Shown: positions 1 to 12,214 of the stretch, piece after piece | Layout: every line of letters starts with the position of its first letter | Numbering within the stretch: the first letter of the stretch is position 1 | Assembly: GCF_036417845.1 (NCBI RefSeq) | Contig: NC_089978.1 | Coordinates: 138,068,288 to 138,132,287 of the forward strand | DNA from: Apteryx mantelli | Taxonomy: Eukaryota > Chordata > Aves > Apterygiformes > Apterygidae | Direction: 5' to 3' | DNA length: 64,000 bases | Notes under the pieces: generated by a model | Databases searched by the model: none | What the model was told of the DNA's origin: nothing | The model's input: only the letters and a program-made list of their open reading frames with translations | Position numbers and translations under genes: made by a program

Positions 1-2390
1 ATTTTGAGACTTTTATAATTTTTAATGCTACCAGCTCATTCAGAAATAAAACTCAAGTTTGATGACAAAGGCATCTCAGCTACAGGGAACATTTGTGCTT
101 TTATTTCTGATTCTTGTACGTCACTGAGAACAGCTTGGTCATACTAACAAGTAACAACGATATTGCAGTGGCTGGGTTTGCTGCTTCAGCAATGCAGAGA
201 AGACTTTTATTGCAGGTTTGGATTAAAAAAGGTCCTAGAACAAATCTTTCCCCTAAATACCAATGAACTTCAAAATATGCTTGGGTTACTTTGTGTTTGT
301 ATCAGAGAAGTCATAAGCAAAATCAGCAGTATCACCACCTTTTCTGACATTGCTCTCTTGAATGAAGCCTCCAGGGCAGACAGAGAGGAGAGAGGAAGAG
401 CTCTGGCTACGTTTGAAGAAAATTCTCCTTAGTGAATTTTCCTATGACAAAAACTAGATTTCAGAATGAACTGTTCAAGTCTCCCACCTCACAGCAAGGT
501 TACATACCTGACTGGAGTGTCTAGCTATGTAGGTAGCTGGTTAGGTGATTTCTGCCAAAGGCAGTGGTCTACACCATCTGTGTGACCACAAAACAGTATG
601 TCCTGTCGTCTAGAAAGAGCTGTATGAGCTTTACTTTTGAAAGACACTTGAAGTCCAAGAAGTGATGGATTCTTTGGCTCGTTGTGGAATGGCAAATCTG
701 TGACATGCATCTGATTGCAAACAGAAGATAAATACCTGTGTTGACTCCCCTGAGAGAGGCAGTCCTCTCCTCCTGATACCAGTATAGTTGTCTCTGGCTT
801 TTACCTCACCGTCTGAATGAGTCTGTTCCACTTCTCTGTGTTTGGAGTAGCATTAGTGAGTACAGGCTAACATACTCCATGGAAGAGGTGATGAGACATT
901 TAGGCTAGATTAATACAGCAGATTCAGCTCTGAAACACCAGAGAGCTTTCTGCTGACGCTCTTGCAGCTCTGGCTGCTCATGTGAGTGTGTGATGCACAG
1001 CTAGCTGCTACAGCTTAAGTGCAGGCAGGACAGCAAAGCTGTTCTGGCATTCACCCTCACCAGTCTCTTCCCCATAGCTGAAATGACCCTAGCCTTCACG
1101 TAGTAAATGTCCATGTCTGATTCTACATTATGGAAAAGAGCGTGGTTCCACAGCATGCTGCACACACCCGTCTCCAAGACATGCGCACACCAAATACCCA
1201 ACAGCAGGCAAGCATGCCCTACAGAGAGCTAAATGATGAACCAGTACAGTTCACAGAAGTTGCCTTATGTTCATGGCTCAGGTGCTAACCAGGTCACTGG
1301 TGTCCCAAGCACTTCCACTGGAAGACATGCTGAAATGCACCTTGGCTCTCTCCCTGCCCAAGCCTCCAGGGGAAGGATACACAGCTGTCTCCTGTCTCCT
1401 CCTGGCATGGAGGCAGGACACAGCTGAGATCTGGTCTTCCACTATCCTGCCTGTAGGGTTGACTCTGCTCTGGGATGATTTCCTGGGCAGGCAGGTAGAG
1501 AGCTTTTTCTAACAAACTTTTCACATCTCATGTTGGTGACTTGATGCCTGGTATTAGCCAGAACAGCATTCTGTGTCTTTCCATGTGAGTAGAGATTGTT
1601 ACAATTTCTCTCAGAAACTGTTCTCTGATGCCATGATGAGAATTGCTAGGCAGAGTGTGAATTCTGAGTATTCTGCTAGAGCAGAATTTGTCTGTCTAGG
1701 GAAGAAGATGTTCAGGGTTACGGAGATGAACAATACTACCTCTTTCTTCATATGGACTCCTGTCCCTCCTATTACCACCCTGACGCCTTTAAAGAGTCTG
1801 CTGAATTACTAAAGAAAGTGATTTGAAATTAGCCCTAATTTAGGATTTTGGTTGTTCTTTTAAGATTTTAATATCAAGGTCCTAAAATGTTTTTTCTAGC
1901 CTGTGCTAGTTAATCAAGGCCATCCTTTCAATGGTTTGTTTGCATTCTTTTAATTATCTCCCCTGGTCTTCACAGCTTCTTTGCTGTGTCCACAAATAAA
2001 AGGGATGGTGTTTATCAGCAAAGGCTGGGAGAATGAGTGAAAGGGTAGAAAAAAAGGCCAAGCCAGAACAGCAGGAATGAGTGCCACTCCTAACTTCAGG
2101 CTGTGCCTAAAGCCAGAGAAAAGAGAGCACAATATAAGGAATCGGGAAGCTCCAAAGAAAAGAAAAGGGACAAGAAACGAAGGAGAGAGACAGCTCCTTG
2201 GTGCCAGCTTTGCAGTCACCTGTGATTTTTATATGTCATGTGTAATGTCCATCAGCAGTTAGGAAACCCTTTCCTTATTTGAGGCCATTCCAGTCTCAGT
2301 TGATTTGTCCCTTAAACATGTAATATTCTTTATGCACCTTCCATTCAAATGTCTCAGGAGCTTGTTCCCTGAAGGATTAAGCTTACTGGC
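1..2390. other. Intergenic, no gene recognised
   Basis: Only short chance reading frames are present. I looked on both strands for C-type lectin exons (CPxxW, KCYxF, WIGL, WIC motifs beside splice sites) and found none. There is no recognisable repeat up to the MIR-like core at about 2395. Confidence 0.5.
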
Positions 2391-2394
2391 ATGC

Positions 2395-2525
2395 TGTTAT
2401 GGCATATGAGGAAACTGAGGCTCGGAATGGTGAAGTCACTTGCCAAAGATCAGGCATTAGGTCAGCCACAGTGCAGGCTGAGGGTCCGAATGCTAAGATT
2501 GGTGACAGAACTGTGAGCATCTTGA
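2395..2525 (+). repeat. MIR-type SINE fragment
   Basis: The stretch starting near 2399 (GAGGAAACTGAGGCTC, then GTGAAGTCACTTGCC) matches the conserved core of the mammalian-wide interspersed repeat (MIR) family as I know it. It is degraded, and its limits are approximate. MIR relics are shared by amniotes, so this copy is old and serves only as an ancient background marker. Confidence 0.65.
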
Positions 2526-4015
2526 CAAGAGCTGCCTAATGCACAATTGCCTTTTTTGTTTTGCTAATTTCTTTGTGTTTTCCTCTGTTTATAAAATTCT
2601 CCTCATACCTGGGATTTAAGCTTTAGTATTGAATAACCTTTTTTTCCCCCAGAAAGAATGACCAAGCAGCCTTGTTTCAATGATTCAATAACAGGCCATT
2701 TTCTTCTCAAACTGAGTCAAAGAAGGGTGAAGCACAGAGCTGATCAGCTGATATGGCTACAACAGCCAAGAAATAACCAAAGAGCTGAGCAGGGAAGTGC
2801 ATACCTGCCCATCTGTCCTCCAGAGATTTCTGTCTGTCGAGAACTATCAGCATGGAAATTACTTCCTGTCAGCATTTCAAAGACACTGAATAGGTCATAA
2901 ACATTGAGAAACTCCCACAAATTCAGTGAACACAATTATATGCTCTGCCTGCTGAGCATGAAAACCAGACTGAAGATTGTTAAACTTACTTTGAATGCTA
3001 TAGTGGGCTCTTTGCTGAAACCACAAGCTAGTGTGCCAATTTCTTGGTAATCCACAGAAACGATCACTTGAATTTTTAAAAATTAACAATTTCTCATTTT
3101 AATCAAAATAGTTTCCCCCCTTCAGAATTACTGAGCAGTACGTGAACTCTTTTTATCCAGTTGTCTACGCATTGCTCATGATTACCTTTGAGATGCTAGG
3201 ACCCACCACTGAAATCTCTGAAGATCTGTTTGCAGCAGCTGGAGACCTGGATATCTGCTTGAGTGTCTGTCTGGCTTATAGTCAGTGATGATTTCTAATT
3301 GGTCCTGAAATGCCGTTCCCTTTTCTGTGTTTGCATATGTAGCATCTGGATGGATGTGCAGTCAGTTCCTTTGGAAGCTGCCTTGTTCTGAAACGGTAAC
3401 TTTCTATGTGGTTGAGGTGGTATTCTAGGAACTAATAACTATGATTGCTGCTGCTGCTGCACATTGCTTTTTATATCTGCTGTTATTGAACAAATTAAAT
3501 ACAAACACACATCATTTTAGTTCTCAGAGACTGTGACATTTTTCTTGCTTTTAAAGAAAGCTGGTGCTAGTTAATCTAGACCAGCAATTTTGTTTAGTTG
3601 TAAGGATTATTTGAGAGTATAATGTGAAAGGCTACTGTCTCTAGGATCTTCAGGTTAAACTCAGATCAGCGTAATGAAAGACAACACATGCAGATCCATT
3701 TCAGGTCAAACTGTCTCCTGCCACGTCTTCTTTTATTATCTGTTTTGTAAGCATTTCTTTCTCCATTGCTATTTGAAGAGCTGGGATTTATCCCACATCT
3801 CAAGAAAAATGTAACCATTTTCTTCTACTATTCCTTTGGTGCTCAGCTCTGCGGGGCAGGGATTCTCTCCTTAGATAGTACTTACCAGAGCAGCATCCTG
3901 CTTCAGGACAGCAGCTCAGAGGTGCTACACTCATATGAGTGCTAAATGTTATTTTTCTTCTAGTCTGACTAACATAAAAAGAAACAGTAGCATCTCAAGT
4001 GTTTTAATAAATCTC
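2526..4015. other. Intergenic, nothing recognised
   Basis: No exon, RNA gene or repeat family could be supported here. It lies beyond the probable 3' end of the minus-strand tyrosine-motif gene. A receptor ectodomain for that gene would be expected here or in the next 2 kb, and I did not find one. Confidence 0.4.
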
Positions 4016-4021
4016 TTTATT
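4016..4021 (-). terminator. Candidate poly(A) signal, tyrosine-motif gene
   Basis: AATAAA on the minus strand, about 2.1 kb downstream of the stop codon at 6117-6119. It would give a long 3' UTR (about 4000-6116) with no coding exon seen inside it. This is one candidate only; the real cleavage site is unknown. Confidence 0.3.
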
Positions 4022-6116
4022 GATATCTAGTGCATATACTATAAACAATGTGGTACATTATTAACAGCAACAACAACATGGCTTAAGTATGGATAAGCTT
4101 AAATACAGGGAACAGTTTATTTGCTGTACAGATCTACTCAAGGACTGCAAATCATTGATATCAGCCTGCCCCAAAGGAGTTACAGTATATCTGATGAGAA
4201 ATCAAAACCATATAAAGTCAAACACCAAAACAATAACTAAAATTAAATGCATTTGAACCTGAGGTTCTGGCGGAGGACTCTGATTTAACTGAAGCTACGC
4301 CATTTGGAAACATAAGATAGCACAGAATGAATTACTGCCCCAAGACAAAAACAACATATTATGGCTCTGTGAGCTACTGTTCTGGATGAGTAGAATAGAA
4401 TGTTTTTGTTCAAGCTAATGAGGGAACAAGACTGAGACTTCTCTACTAATCTAATACAGTTTTCTTGTGCTCTCAATACCTCTTTTTCATACAAATCCCA
4501 CCAAAGGCTGTCAGGATAGGAAAACTCACATCTAGATCAGGGTGTCATAAAACACGTCCACTGCAACCTTTCCTATTCCCTGTTTTATCCCTGCATTTTT
4601 GCACTTGAACATATTGAAATCTAAAAGCTTGTGTACATAGCAAATTTTTGCAAAATCAAGTCAGGTGTGAATTACAAGTGATGTCTTAAATTGGCCCATC
4701 TGGTCGTTTGCTCTGTCTTGACAAGCCTCAAATCCAACTTTTAATTCAGCAACTTGAGGCCATGCCTTGTCACAAGCACTGATATCATTTGATCGCTGCT
4801 GGTATTATGGGTCTAATCAAATTCAAAATAAAAGTAATAAGATATATTTTATGCATATATGGGGAGGTTGAAGGTTTCGTGAAACTCCTGGTAGAAGTAA
4901 CTGAAGCATGATCACTGACAGCACGTCTTCTTTCATAAAAGTCTCTTCAGAGAAAATAAGGTAAAAGTAAACAAGTATTATACCATGTTTTGCTGAAGAA
5001 GCAGAGCCTTCCCAAGCTGACTTTTCTGGAAATAAAAAAGATAGAAGCTAGTAGAAGTCTAATATCTTTTTGAAATTCAACATGCTGTGAGTGTCCTCTG
5101 TAGCAAAGGAAGGGCAGCTATGTGCCATGAGGGCCATGGCACATTGTGCCATGCCTTGGGCTGAGGTGTACTGGTGCAAGCACAAATCATGAGCTGCTGC
5201 CCTCCTGCTGTGACTCGTCCTTGCCCTTTCAGTGACTGGACATTGGTTTGACACAGGATCCGCTGTGGTGTCTTCAGCATGGCAGGAGACAGCTGCCAGG
5301 GAGATCAAGCCTGGGAAGTAAACACACTCTGTTGCTCTGCAAGAAATGAATCTTTGTCTTCATATGGGGTGTACATTGCATGCACTGTCCTTTGAAAATG
5401 TCCAGTGCTGTCTGGTGATTTGCAGAAAGCTCCAGCATGAGATAGATACAGATACAGCATTTTTTCTTTTCTCCCCACAAATCCCAGCATAATGTGGAGC
5501 TGGCATTACCTTTCTGAAGCTGCCCACAGAGGACTCTGCTGGCACTAGATGTGGAAGGGAAGGTTTTCTGAAGAGGGTTACCAACTGCCATTCCTAGTCA
5601 GACGCAGGCAATTGTTCTGCTTTCTTTTAAATCCCAAATTGATCAACGTGATTTGTTTGCCTAGTGTCACTTCACCAGGTCACCATTAATCCTGGTCTTG
5701 ACAGTAGTTATGGAAATCACCTCCAGCTTCACTCAGCCATATTTTTGTTTCATTTTATGGAAGGCTCGTAGGGTTATTTCACAACACAGCTAGGAAGCAC
5801 CTAAAATTAAGTGATGAAGTTTCCTAGTTTCAGAGTAAAAGAAGCAGAATCCAATACTTGGTGTGACTGGCAGTTTCACCAAAGCTGTTGGGTATTAAAA
5901 TGTGCTTAATTATGTACAGTATGCATCATCATCAGAGAGCTAGATGTTATCTAGTGTGATTGTGAATTGCTGGCTGGTTGAATTTATAACAGGGACAGGC
6001 ACTTTAACATTTGGCTTAGGACACTTCCTTTACCTCTTCTTATAAATGTTGAATGAAAACATAAACATGGATAAAAATGGTTTACCCTGTATGTCAGCTG
6101 GACTGCACCACCCGCC

Positions 6117-6229
6117 TCAGAGATGATGACATTTCACAGCTAAGAGGATCACAGTGATGAGCAGAATCACTGCAGTGAAGTACAGCGTGACAGCAACGTA
6201 ACACCAGTGTGAATTCTCAGAGCAGACCA
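6117..6229 (-). CDS. Tyrosine-motif membrane protein, exon 3 (TM and stop)
   Basis: Last coding exon of an 89-residue protein (exons 14993-14918, 8899-8819, 6229-6117). A strong acceptor (pyrimidine tract ending TTTGGCAG) precedes it. Phase 1 joins exon 2, making codon GTG (Val53). It encodes a short cysteine-containing stretch (C55, C62), a hydrophobic segment of about 23 residues (62-84), then K-C-H-H-L and TGA. No good donor lies before the stop. The weak GTGAAA inside the exon could be used only if the stop were skipped. In NKG2-type receptors a stalk and a C-type lectin domain follow the membrane segment; here none is seen in the remaining 6.1 kb. It may be a truncated or decayed receptor or a genuinely headless signalling protein. 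Confidence 0.6.
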
Positions 6230-8818
6230 CTGCCAAAGAGAAAAGGAAGAGGAGTTTCACTATAGACAAAAGCAAGGGAAATTTTGTTCTGAGTTGTGTT
6301 TTATTCCCAGGAAAACCACCCTTCTAACTGGTATACTAAATCATTCTAGCTAAGGCCTCAACAGGAATGTGTTACTATATATGCTATAGATCTAGTACTC
6401 ATGGAGAGTGAAGAGAAGTTTATGAGGAAATCCTCAGTGTGCTGAAGATTCAACTGAAAACATACTGTGTTTTTTTTCAGCTAACTCTGTTTGTAGAACC
6501 TAAATCTTCCTTTGGAAATTGTTTTCTTAATCAAGAACCAAATGCTTGAAAACTGTTGAGATGGTGTCTAAAAATGTGATTTCTCACTTTTTGAGGATGT
6601 GCACAGCTTTGCCAGCACTGGTCACTTTGCTCTGGAATAGCCCCTGCAATCTTGTTCCTGAGCATCTGTGTGTGTGTGTGTTCTTTCAATACCCATTCCT
6701 TCATACTTTCAAGCCTGATATTTATGAATAAAAAAATAATCTAAAACAGGATTAGAACAAGCATCAGCCTTCTGTGTTTTTAAAAGACGTTTCAGTGAAG
6801 AACATGAAGGGATAGAGGTCACCTATAACATTTTGCCTGGATTTTGGTATTCTTAGAACAAAATTCTGAAAACCTCAAAATATGGATAATGTAGGCAGAA
6901 TTGGAGAAAGGAAGGAGCGAAGAGGGGACTGAAGTATAAAAAGACAGTCAGCATACCGGAGGGCTAATAATGGTATATCAAAACCATACATTGCATTACT
7001 GACAAGACTTTTCATGTTGCAGTCCAATCCCAATTTCACTGTTATAAAATCAGAGGGAATTTAAATGAAGCCAGTACATTGTTTTCACCTTTATAACAGC
7101 AGAACTGAAATCTGCATTTGGTCCACTCTCTTTTCTACCTGACTGTGCCATATTTAATCAGAAACATCATCTAAAACTTTTGGTTTCTCTTTCCTTGTGG
7201 TAAGGCAAAATTAACCCAACAATGGAAACAACAATTGCTGTCACTTAGCATTTTATGCAGCTAACATTTTTTTTCTAAAAATATCTCAAATGCTTTTCTG
7301 CATTGCATGAAGTCTTTATAGAAGTTTATACTTTCTTTCCTTCTCTTCTTTATTTTCACCACATACAAGTACATGAGAATTAAAACTCATATCCAATATA
7401 TTATTTCACTTTGCAAACCTAAATTTACTTTCAAAGCTGGTTGCACTTTTTGAAAACATAGCTTAACGTATTTTAAAATATTCATTTCAGAAAAAGATGA
7501 CACACAAGTACCTGAGTAACACAAGTTAATTCTTCAAAACCTAATTTTTGCTCCCTAACTATCACTTTATGTTTTATAAAAACAACTCAATTTATGTGCT
7601 TTGAATGCTATTACTGACCTGTTCGTTCACTTTAAATACATTTGGAATTGGAAAACAATACATGGAAATTGTTGCTAAAATGAACAGAAGAGTTCCCAAG
7701 TGCCTCCACTGCAAAATAAATTTTAACTGTGTGTTCCAAGCATCCCCTCAGAAGGGGTAACAGGGAGAAGAGGATCAGAATCATCAGCAGAAAAGAAGGA
7801 AAGTGAAACTCTCCTTTACCCTGGAAAAATGGGCTAAAATGGGTTGTTGATAGGTGGGGAGTTGCTGTGTTTTGCAGATCTACCCACTACAGGCATGGCT
7901 TGGCAGTTTGCCCCATTTTCCTTTAGGTCCTGGTTCTCCAGTGAGCCACACTGCATGCCCCATGCATATTCATTTTCCCTGGGATCCTTCTGGGATGGAC
8001 TAATTGTTCCTTCCCAGAAGAAACTGGGTCATATTTCACAGAACTATTCCCTTCAAATGGTGCAGACACGGATGGTAGCAAATTTGACTCTTTCTGTCCA
8101 GAAAAAACTTCCAACATTATCCCAGATGGACATTACCATGGTCCCACACACTCTTTTTTATGTTCCTAACAGCATATTGTAATGTCTTCTGTGCCATGCT
8201 ATAAAAAAAGCTACTGTGGCAAGGTGCAACACAGTCTTGTACTTTCAGGCATTTCTGTACCAAAAAGACACAACCAAAAAAGTCTCAAGGGGCCCGATGG
8301 AAATAAGAGGCCAAGGGCTCTGCCATGCAGATGCAGCCAGTTTGCTCCATGGATTGCTGGCACTGACCATCATGGACACAAACCAGTCTGCACCAACTGG
8401 CCGGGGTACCACCCTTTACCCCAAGATGCAATCCATACAAATAGCACAGACATGACCCAAAGGCCCCTCGACTGAGTCCCGAAGGCAACCTAAGGCAGGC
8501 AGTGCCCATGCTGTGAACCCTGGCAGGCTGACCTGTTGGTCAGGGACAAAACATTCAGCCTAATGAAAACCTTGGAGCCTCTAACTGTACCTGCTAACTC
8601 TGAAACCAACATCACCAGCAGGCTCCAGGAGCCTCAGGGATAATCAGTAGCTGGGAAAGGTTTTGAAGATCTTTTAATTTACCTAAATATCTGAATCTCT
8701 TTGTGCACCTAGCCTTAAGCATCTCTTCCATTATATATATAAAGAGATAATTATGATGGTATACAAAGAGGATAAAATATAATAAGAAAGTTAAAAGTTT
8801 CCAGAGGTATTACAATAC
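6230..8818 (-). other. Intron 2 of the tyrosine-motif gene
   Basis: AT-rich intronic sequence with a short TG run near 6668. Between about 7840 and 8640 the base composition is more balanced and longer open frames occur on the plus strand, with no recognisable protein family. This could be an old insertion that I cannot name. Confidence 0.4.
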
Positions 8819-8899
8819 CTGTATGTGTAATCTTGGGTGTACTGTCAGACATGTCAGATTTCCATTTCACTTTCACCTCAGCATATGTTGTCTGATCAC
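8819..8899 (-). CDS. Tyrosine-motif membrane protein, exon 2
   Basis: An 81-nt exon, phase 1 to phase 1, between a good acceptor (TTTCTGTAG) and a donor (CAG then GTATTG). It encodes residues 26-52 and includes TTYAEV (29-34). The tyrosine is Y31. TxYxxV fits the immunoreceptor tyrosine switch motif (ITSM) and is also close to the ITIM consensus. The second tyrosine sits 24 residues after the first (Y7). Two motifs at such spacing are typical of tails that bind the tandem SH2 domains of SHP phosphatases. That is family knowledge; binding here is inferred. Confidence 0.65.
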
Positions 8900-10959
8900 C
8901 TACAGAAACAAAAAGTGCTTAAGTTAGAGATGCTACCAAAGGATAGCCCTCACAGGTGCTGAACTGCCACAGTTCTCACTGGATCCAGCACCCTGTCAGA
9001 TCAGAAAATCTCTGAGAAAACTCTCAAGAAAATGAGAACAAGAATACGCGAGAGAGTTTTTTTTTTTTCTGATGACATCCATGCCACTGAATCCCTTTTT
9101 TTGCCAAAAATAAATTACTGCAAGAGTGCATTATCAGAGCTCATGCAAACAATTGTATCACTGTGCAGTTTTCCAAACAAATACAAAAATGTTTTTCAGT
9201 TATTAAATTTTAGAAAATTAAAAAAGAAACTGTAGAAACAGTTCAGCACTATTATCACACACTAAACTACTCTATGCAAGTAATATAGTACTATTAATTC
9301 TTTTTTATCTTATTATTCCATATCTTTTACCCACATACACAAATCTGTCAATCTTTAAGCAAAAGTAAATCAATGACAATTTTGTTGGCTAGATTCAAAA
9401 TTTTCTATGTATTTCTCAAGAAACTTGTTTCTTTCAGGTGCATTCAGATCTTTCATATGGGTACTAAGCATGCCTGTTTTCTGCTGTTTCTTCTTTCACA
9501 AAGAGAAGCAGTTCCTACTGGAACAAAACTATGCTATACTGTGTATGCATAGAGTAGAGACAAGCTCTTTTTCAAACACATATGGACTAGACATCATTTC
9601 TAGCCGTTCAGAGTAGAACATCAAATGTACAAAGTTAGGCAAAACATAAACATACTATTATCATGTCATCTACAGATTTTTTTCCTCAGGAGCATTCTTC
9701 CAAGTATTTAAATGAAGTTTTTATCAATTACTAATAGGCACCACTGCAGACAAGCACAGATGTTCAGTACAATCCATGAATTCAATCTCTGCCGCAGAAA
9801 GGGGAAAGGGAAGCCTGGCTGCAGTTAATTCTCAGCCAGAACAGTCAAAAAGCAGCTTTTTCTGTTCTTAATCACAGAAGACAGAAACTTGGGGAGAGAA
9901 GACTTGCAGTAGACTCATATGAGTCTTTACTGCTTTGCTAATTTATGACCTTTCTCATTTGCCAGCAGAAGAGGCCCCCTCCTTTCTTACATCAGTGCCT
10001 GTGATACTTGCTTTCCTTCACGCAGAGGCATTTGCAAGAAAGCATTTGAAGCTTTCTGTATTTGTTGCAGAACCGGCATGACCATTTGAGTTGCAGCAGC
10101 CATCTTCATTGAGAAGTTGAGACACACTCTCCTCTTGCCTTGGAAATCATCATTTTGCAAACCAAGGAAGTGAAGCAGGTGTTTCTTTTATTGCAAACAT
10201 TTACCCTATTTGTTGCAATGAGGTATTGAAGCCACAGGGAATAATTCATTTTCCTCCAGTCACTGCTTTCTTCTCTGTTTCTTCCAAGTGGTGTTTCTTA
10301 TGCTCCTTCCTGACTTTTTTCCAGTTTGTCAGCTGCTCAACTGATCATCAGGATAAACATCTTCCCCGAACGTCCTTGTTCTAAGATATCTATTTTTTAG
10401 GATTTATTTTGTAAAAAACTCAATGATCCTTCTACTTGATCAGACTGTCATTGGCAAATGTCATAAATAAGTCTGTCAGATACTTGTGCCTCAGAACATG
10501 TGGTCAATCCTTTCAAAAACTATGTAGCATCTCCAGACTACTTGGAGATATTGGCCCATATAAACCATACCAAACTGAGACATAGCTGCACTAAAAGAAC
10601 TGCCTTGAGACAGAGAACATCCAGGCAAAATAAGTCATACCTTTTCTATTATTGGGAGACATGGCCTCCACATGCAAAAGTATTGCCCCTTGTTATGCAT
10701 CGAGCTTGTGGCAGGCACTTCAGCATCTTCTGTGGCACTGTCTCACATTAGGCTTTCAAACATGGCAGAGGACAGCGTACATAACAGGAGCTGCTGGAAA
10801 TGTCACTGTTCCATATCTAAGGGTCAATCAGTAAAAAGTCCTCATTTGCCTTGGTAACCACTAGCATGGTTGTGACACTCATGGTTGCCACTATTAAAAA
10901 GATGTTTACACCATGTCTTACAAGATTTTCAGGCCCAATAGATAATATTGAAAACATCA

Positions 10960-11370
10960 GGGTGTGATAGGTGATAATTTGTTACATCAACTCGTGAAGT
11001 GATTTTACCATGAAACTAGGCGCTAAGTACGGGCTATCACCACAATGATTGTACTGAGCCAGCAGAGCGATATTGTATTGTGAAATGTATGCGCGCGACC
11101 TGAAGGGCACCACGTACAACGCAGAGGAAGACCCCAGCTTTCATCCCGACCCCCCCCAGCAACAGCCGGCACAACCACAGAAGTTACAGGCATATAAGGG
11201 GACTGTGAGCGGGGGATTGCGCGCGCCGTTGGTGGAGCAGGAGACTCCCCGGCTGCCCAGCGCTGTTTTGCTTACTTGTGACTTGCTCAATTATTTTATA
11301 AATTGGAATTTATGCAACCCGGCCCGAGTGGTTGTCAATTTGTCGCGTTTACCTATAACAAGGGTGGGTT
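10960..11370 (+). mobile_element. Putative LTR remnant (GC-rich island)
   Basis: A sharply GC-rich, CpG-containing block (several GCGCGC) inside AT-rich intron. It carries a TATA-like CATATAAGG at 11191-11199 followed by a GC-rich stretch and then an AT-rich segment, the layout of an LTR promoter followed by R/U5. A 170-codon open frame runs through it, but I recognise no Gag or other domain. Ends and target duplications could not be fixed, so the class is uncertain. Confidence 0.35.
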
Positions 11371-12168
11371 CCCCCAGAGGCATGGGATTCTCCGACAGAC
11401 CCTATATTCCCCTCCCTTGCCTCTGGCCTCTCAGCCTAAATAGGGAAGAATTCCAGTCTGCTATGTTATCTTGGGTGTTTGATCACCTGGGTGGGTTTAC
11501 TAAAAGTAACGCAAATTGGGCTGGAAAAGAACTTGACAATAGGATTTTCAGCAGCAGCTGTTCATTTTCCCAAGAGAGAGGATGATTTGCTCAGATTGCT
11601 TTGCATTAATACTAAAAACCTAATCACTGCTTTCCTTATCTTAGGAGGCCTCGCCTGCACTTCACTGTTATCCTGGAAGCTTAAACTGGGCATCTCCATA
11701 ACAGAAGAGATCTGTTTCAGTATCACTGTAAAAATAGTGTATCCTTTGGAGACTGTAAGTTCAGTGACAAGTGCTAGAAGTGCTGGATGCTCAGGGAAGG
11801 TAAAGATGATCTTTTGATACCTGATTTCTATTTCCATTATGTTGTCTAGCTACATCGTGTACACACTGCTTTCAGATGCAAACACTTAAACATGTGCCCA
11901 GAAGACATCTCACTGCCTGGAGAGTCTCTGCAAGTCTATTGGCCCAAAGAGGCATTATTTTAAAATCAGAAGAGCTGACAAGAAGGCATATAAATAGGAA
12001 GGTGACTGGAGATGTAATAAGGTAGGGGACTGTCATATGATACATTTTCTCCTCCATCTTGTGATATTAAATCCACACATGAGATGTCAGAGTACAAGGC
12101 AGAGGAAAGGTGGAGAGTTACAGGACAAGTCTGACTGACCCTGGTAGCTTTCTGTAGGTGTGGCAGCA

Positions 12169-12214
12169 GAAGGAAGGAAGGAAGGAAGGAAGGAAGGAAG
12201 GAAGGAAGGAAGGA
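12169..12214 (+). repeat. (GAAG)n microsatellite
   Basis: About eleven perfect copies of the tetranucleotide GAAG/GGAA in tandem. Confidence 0.95.

Noticed and set aside
4285-5591. Minus-strand frames considered as CTLD exons for the tyrosine-motif gene
   Set aside because: No CPxxW, WIGL or W-x-C motifs, cysteine pattern or matching splice phases.
12169-12214. CRISPR-like or regulatory array
   Set aside because: A plain GAAG microsatellite without spacers. No CRISPR arrays or tRNA/rRNA genes were seen in the window.
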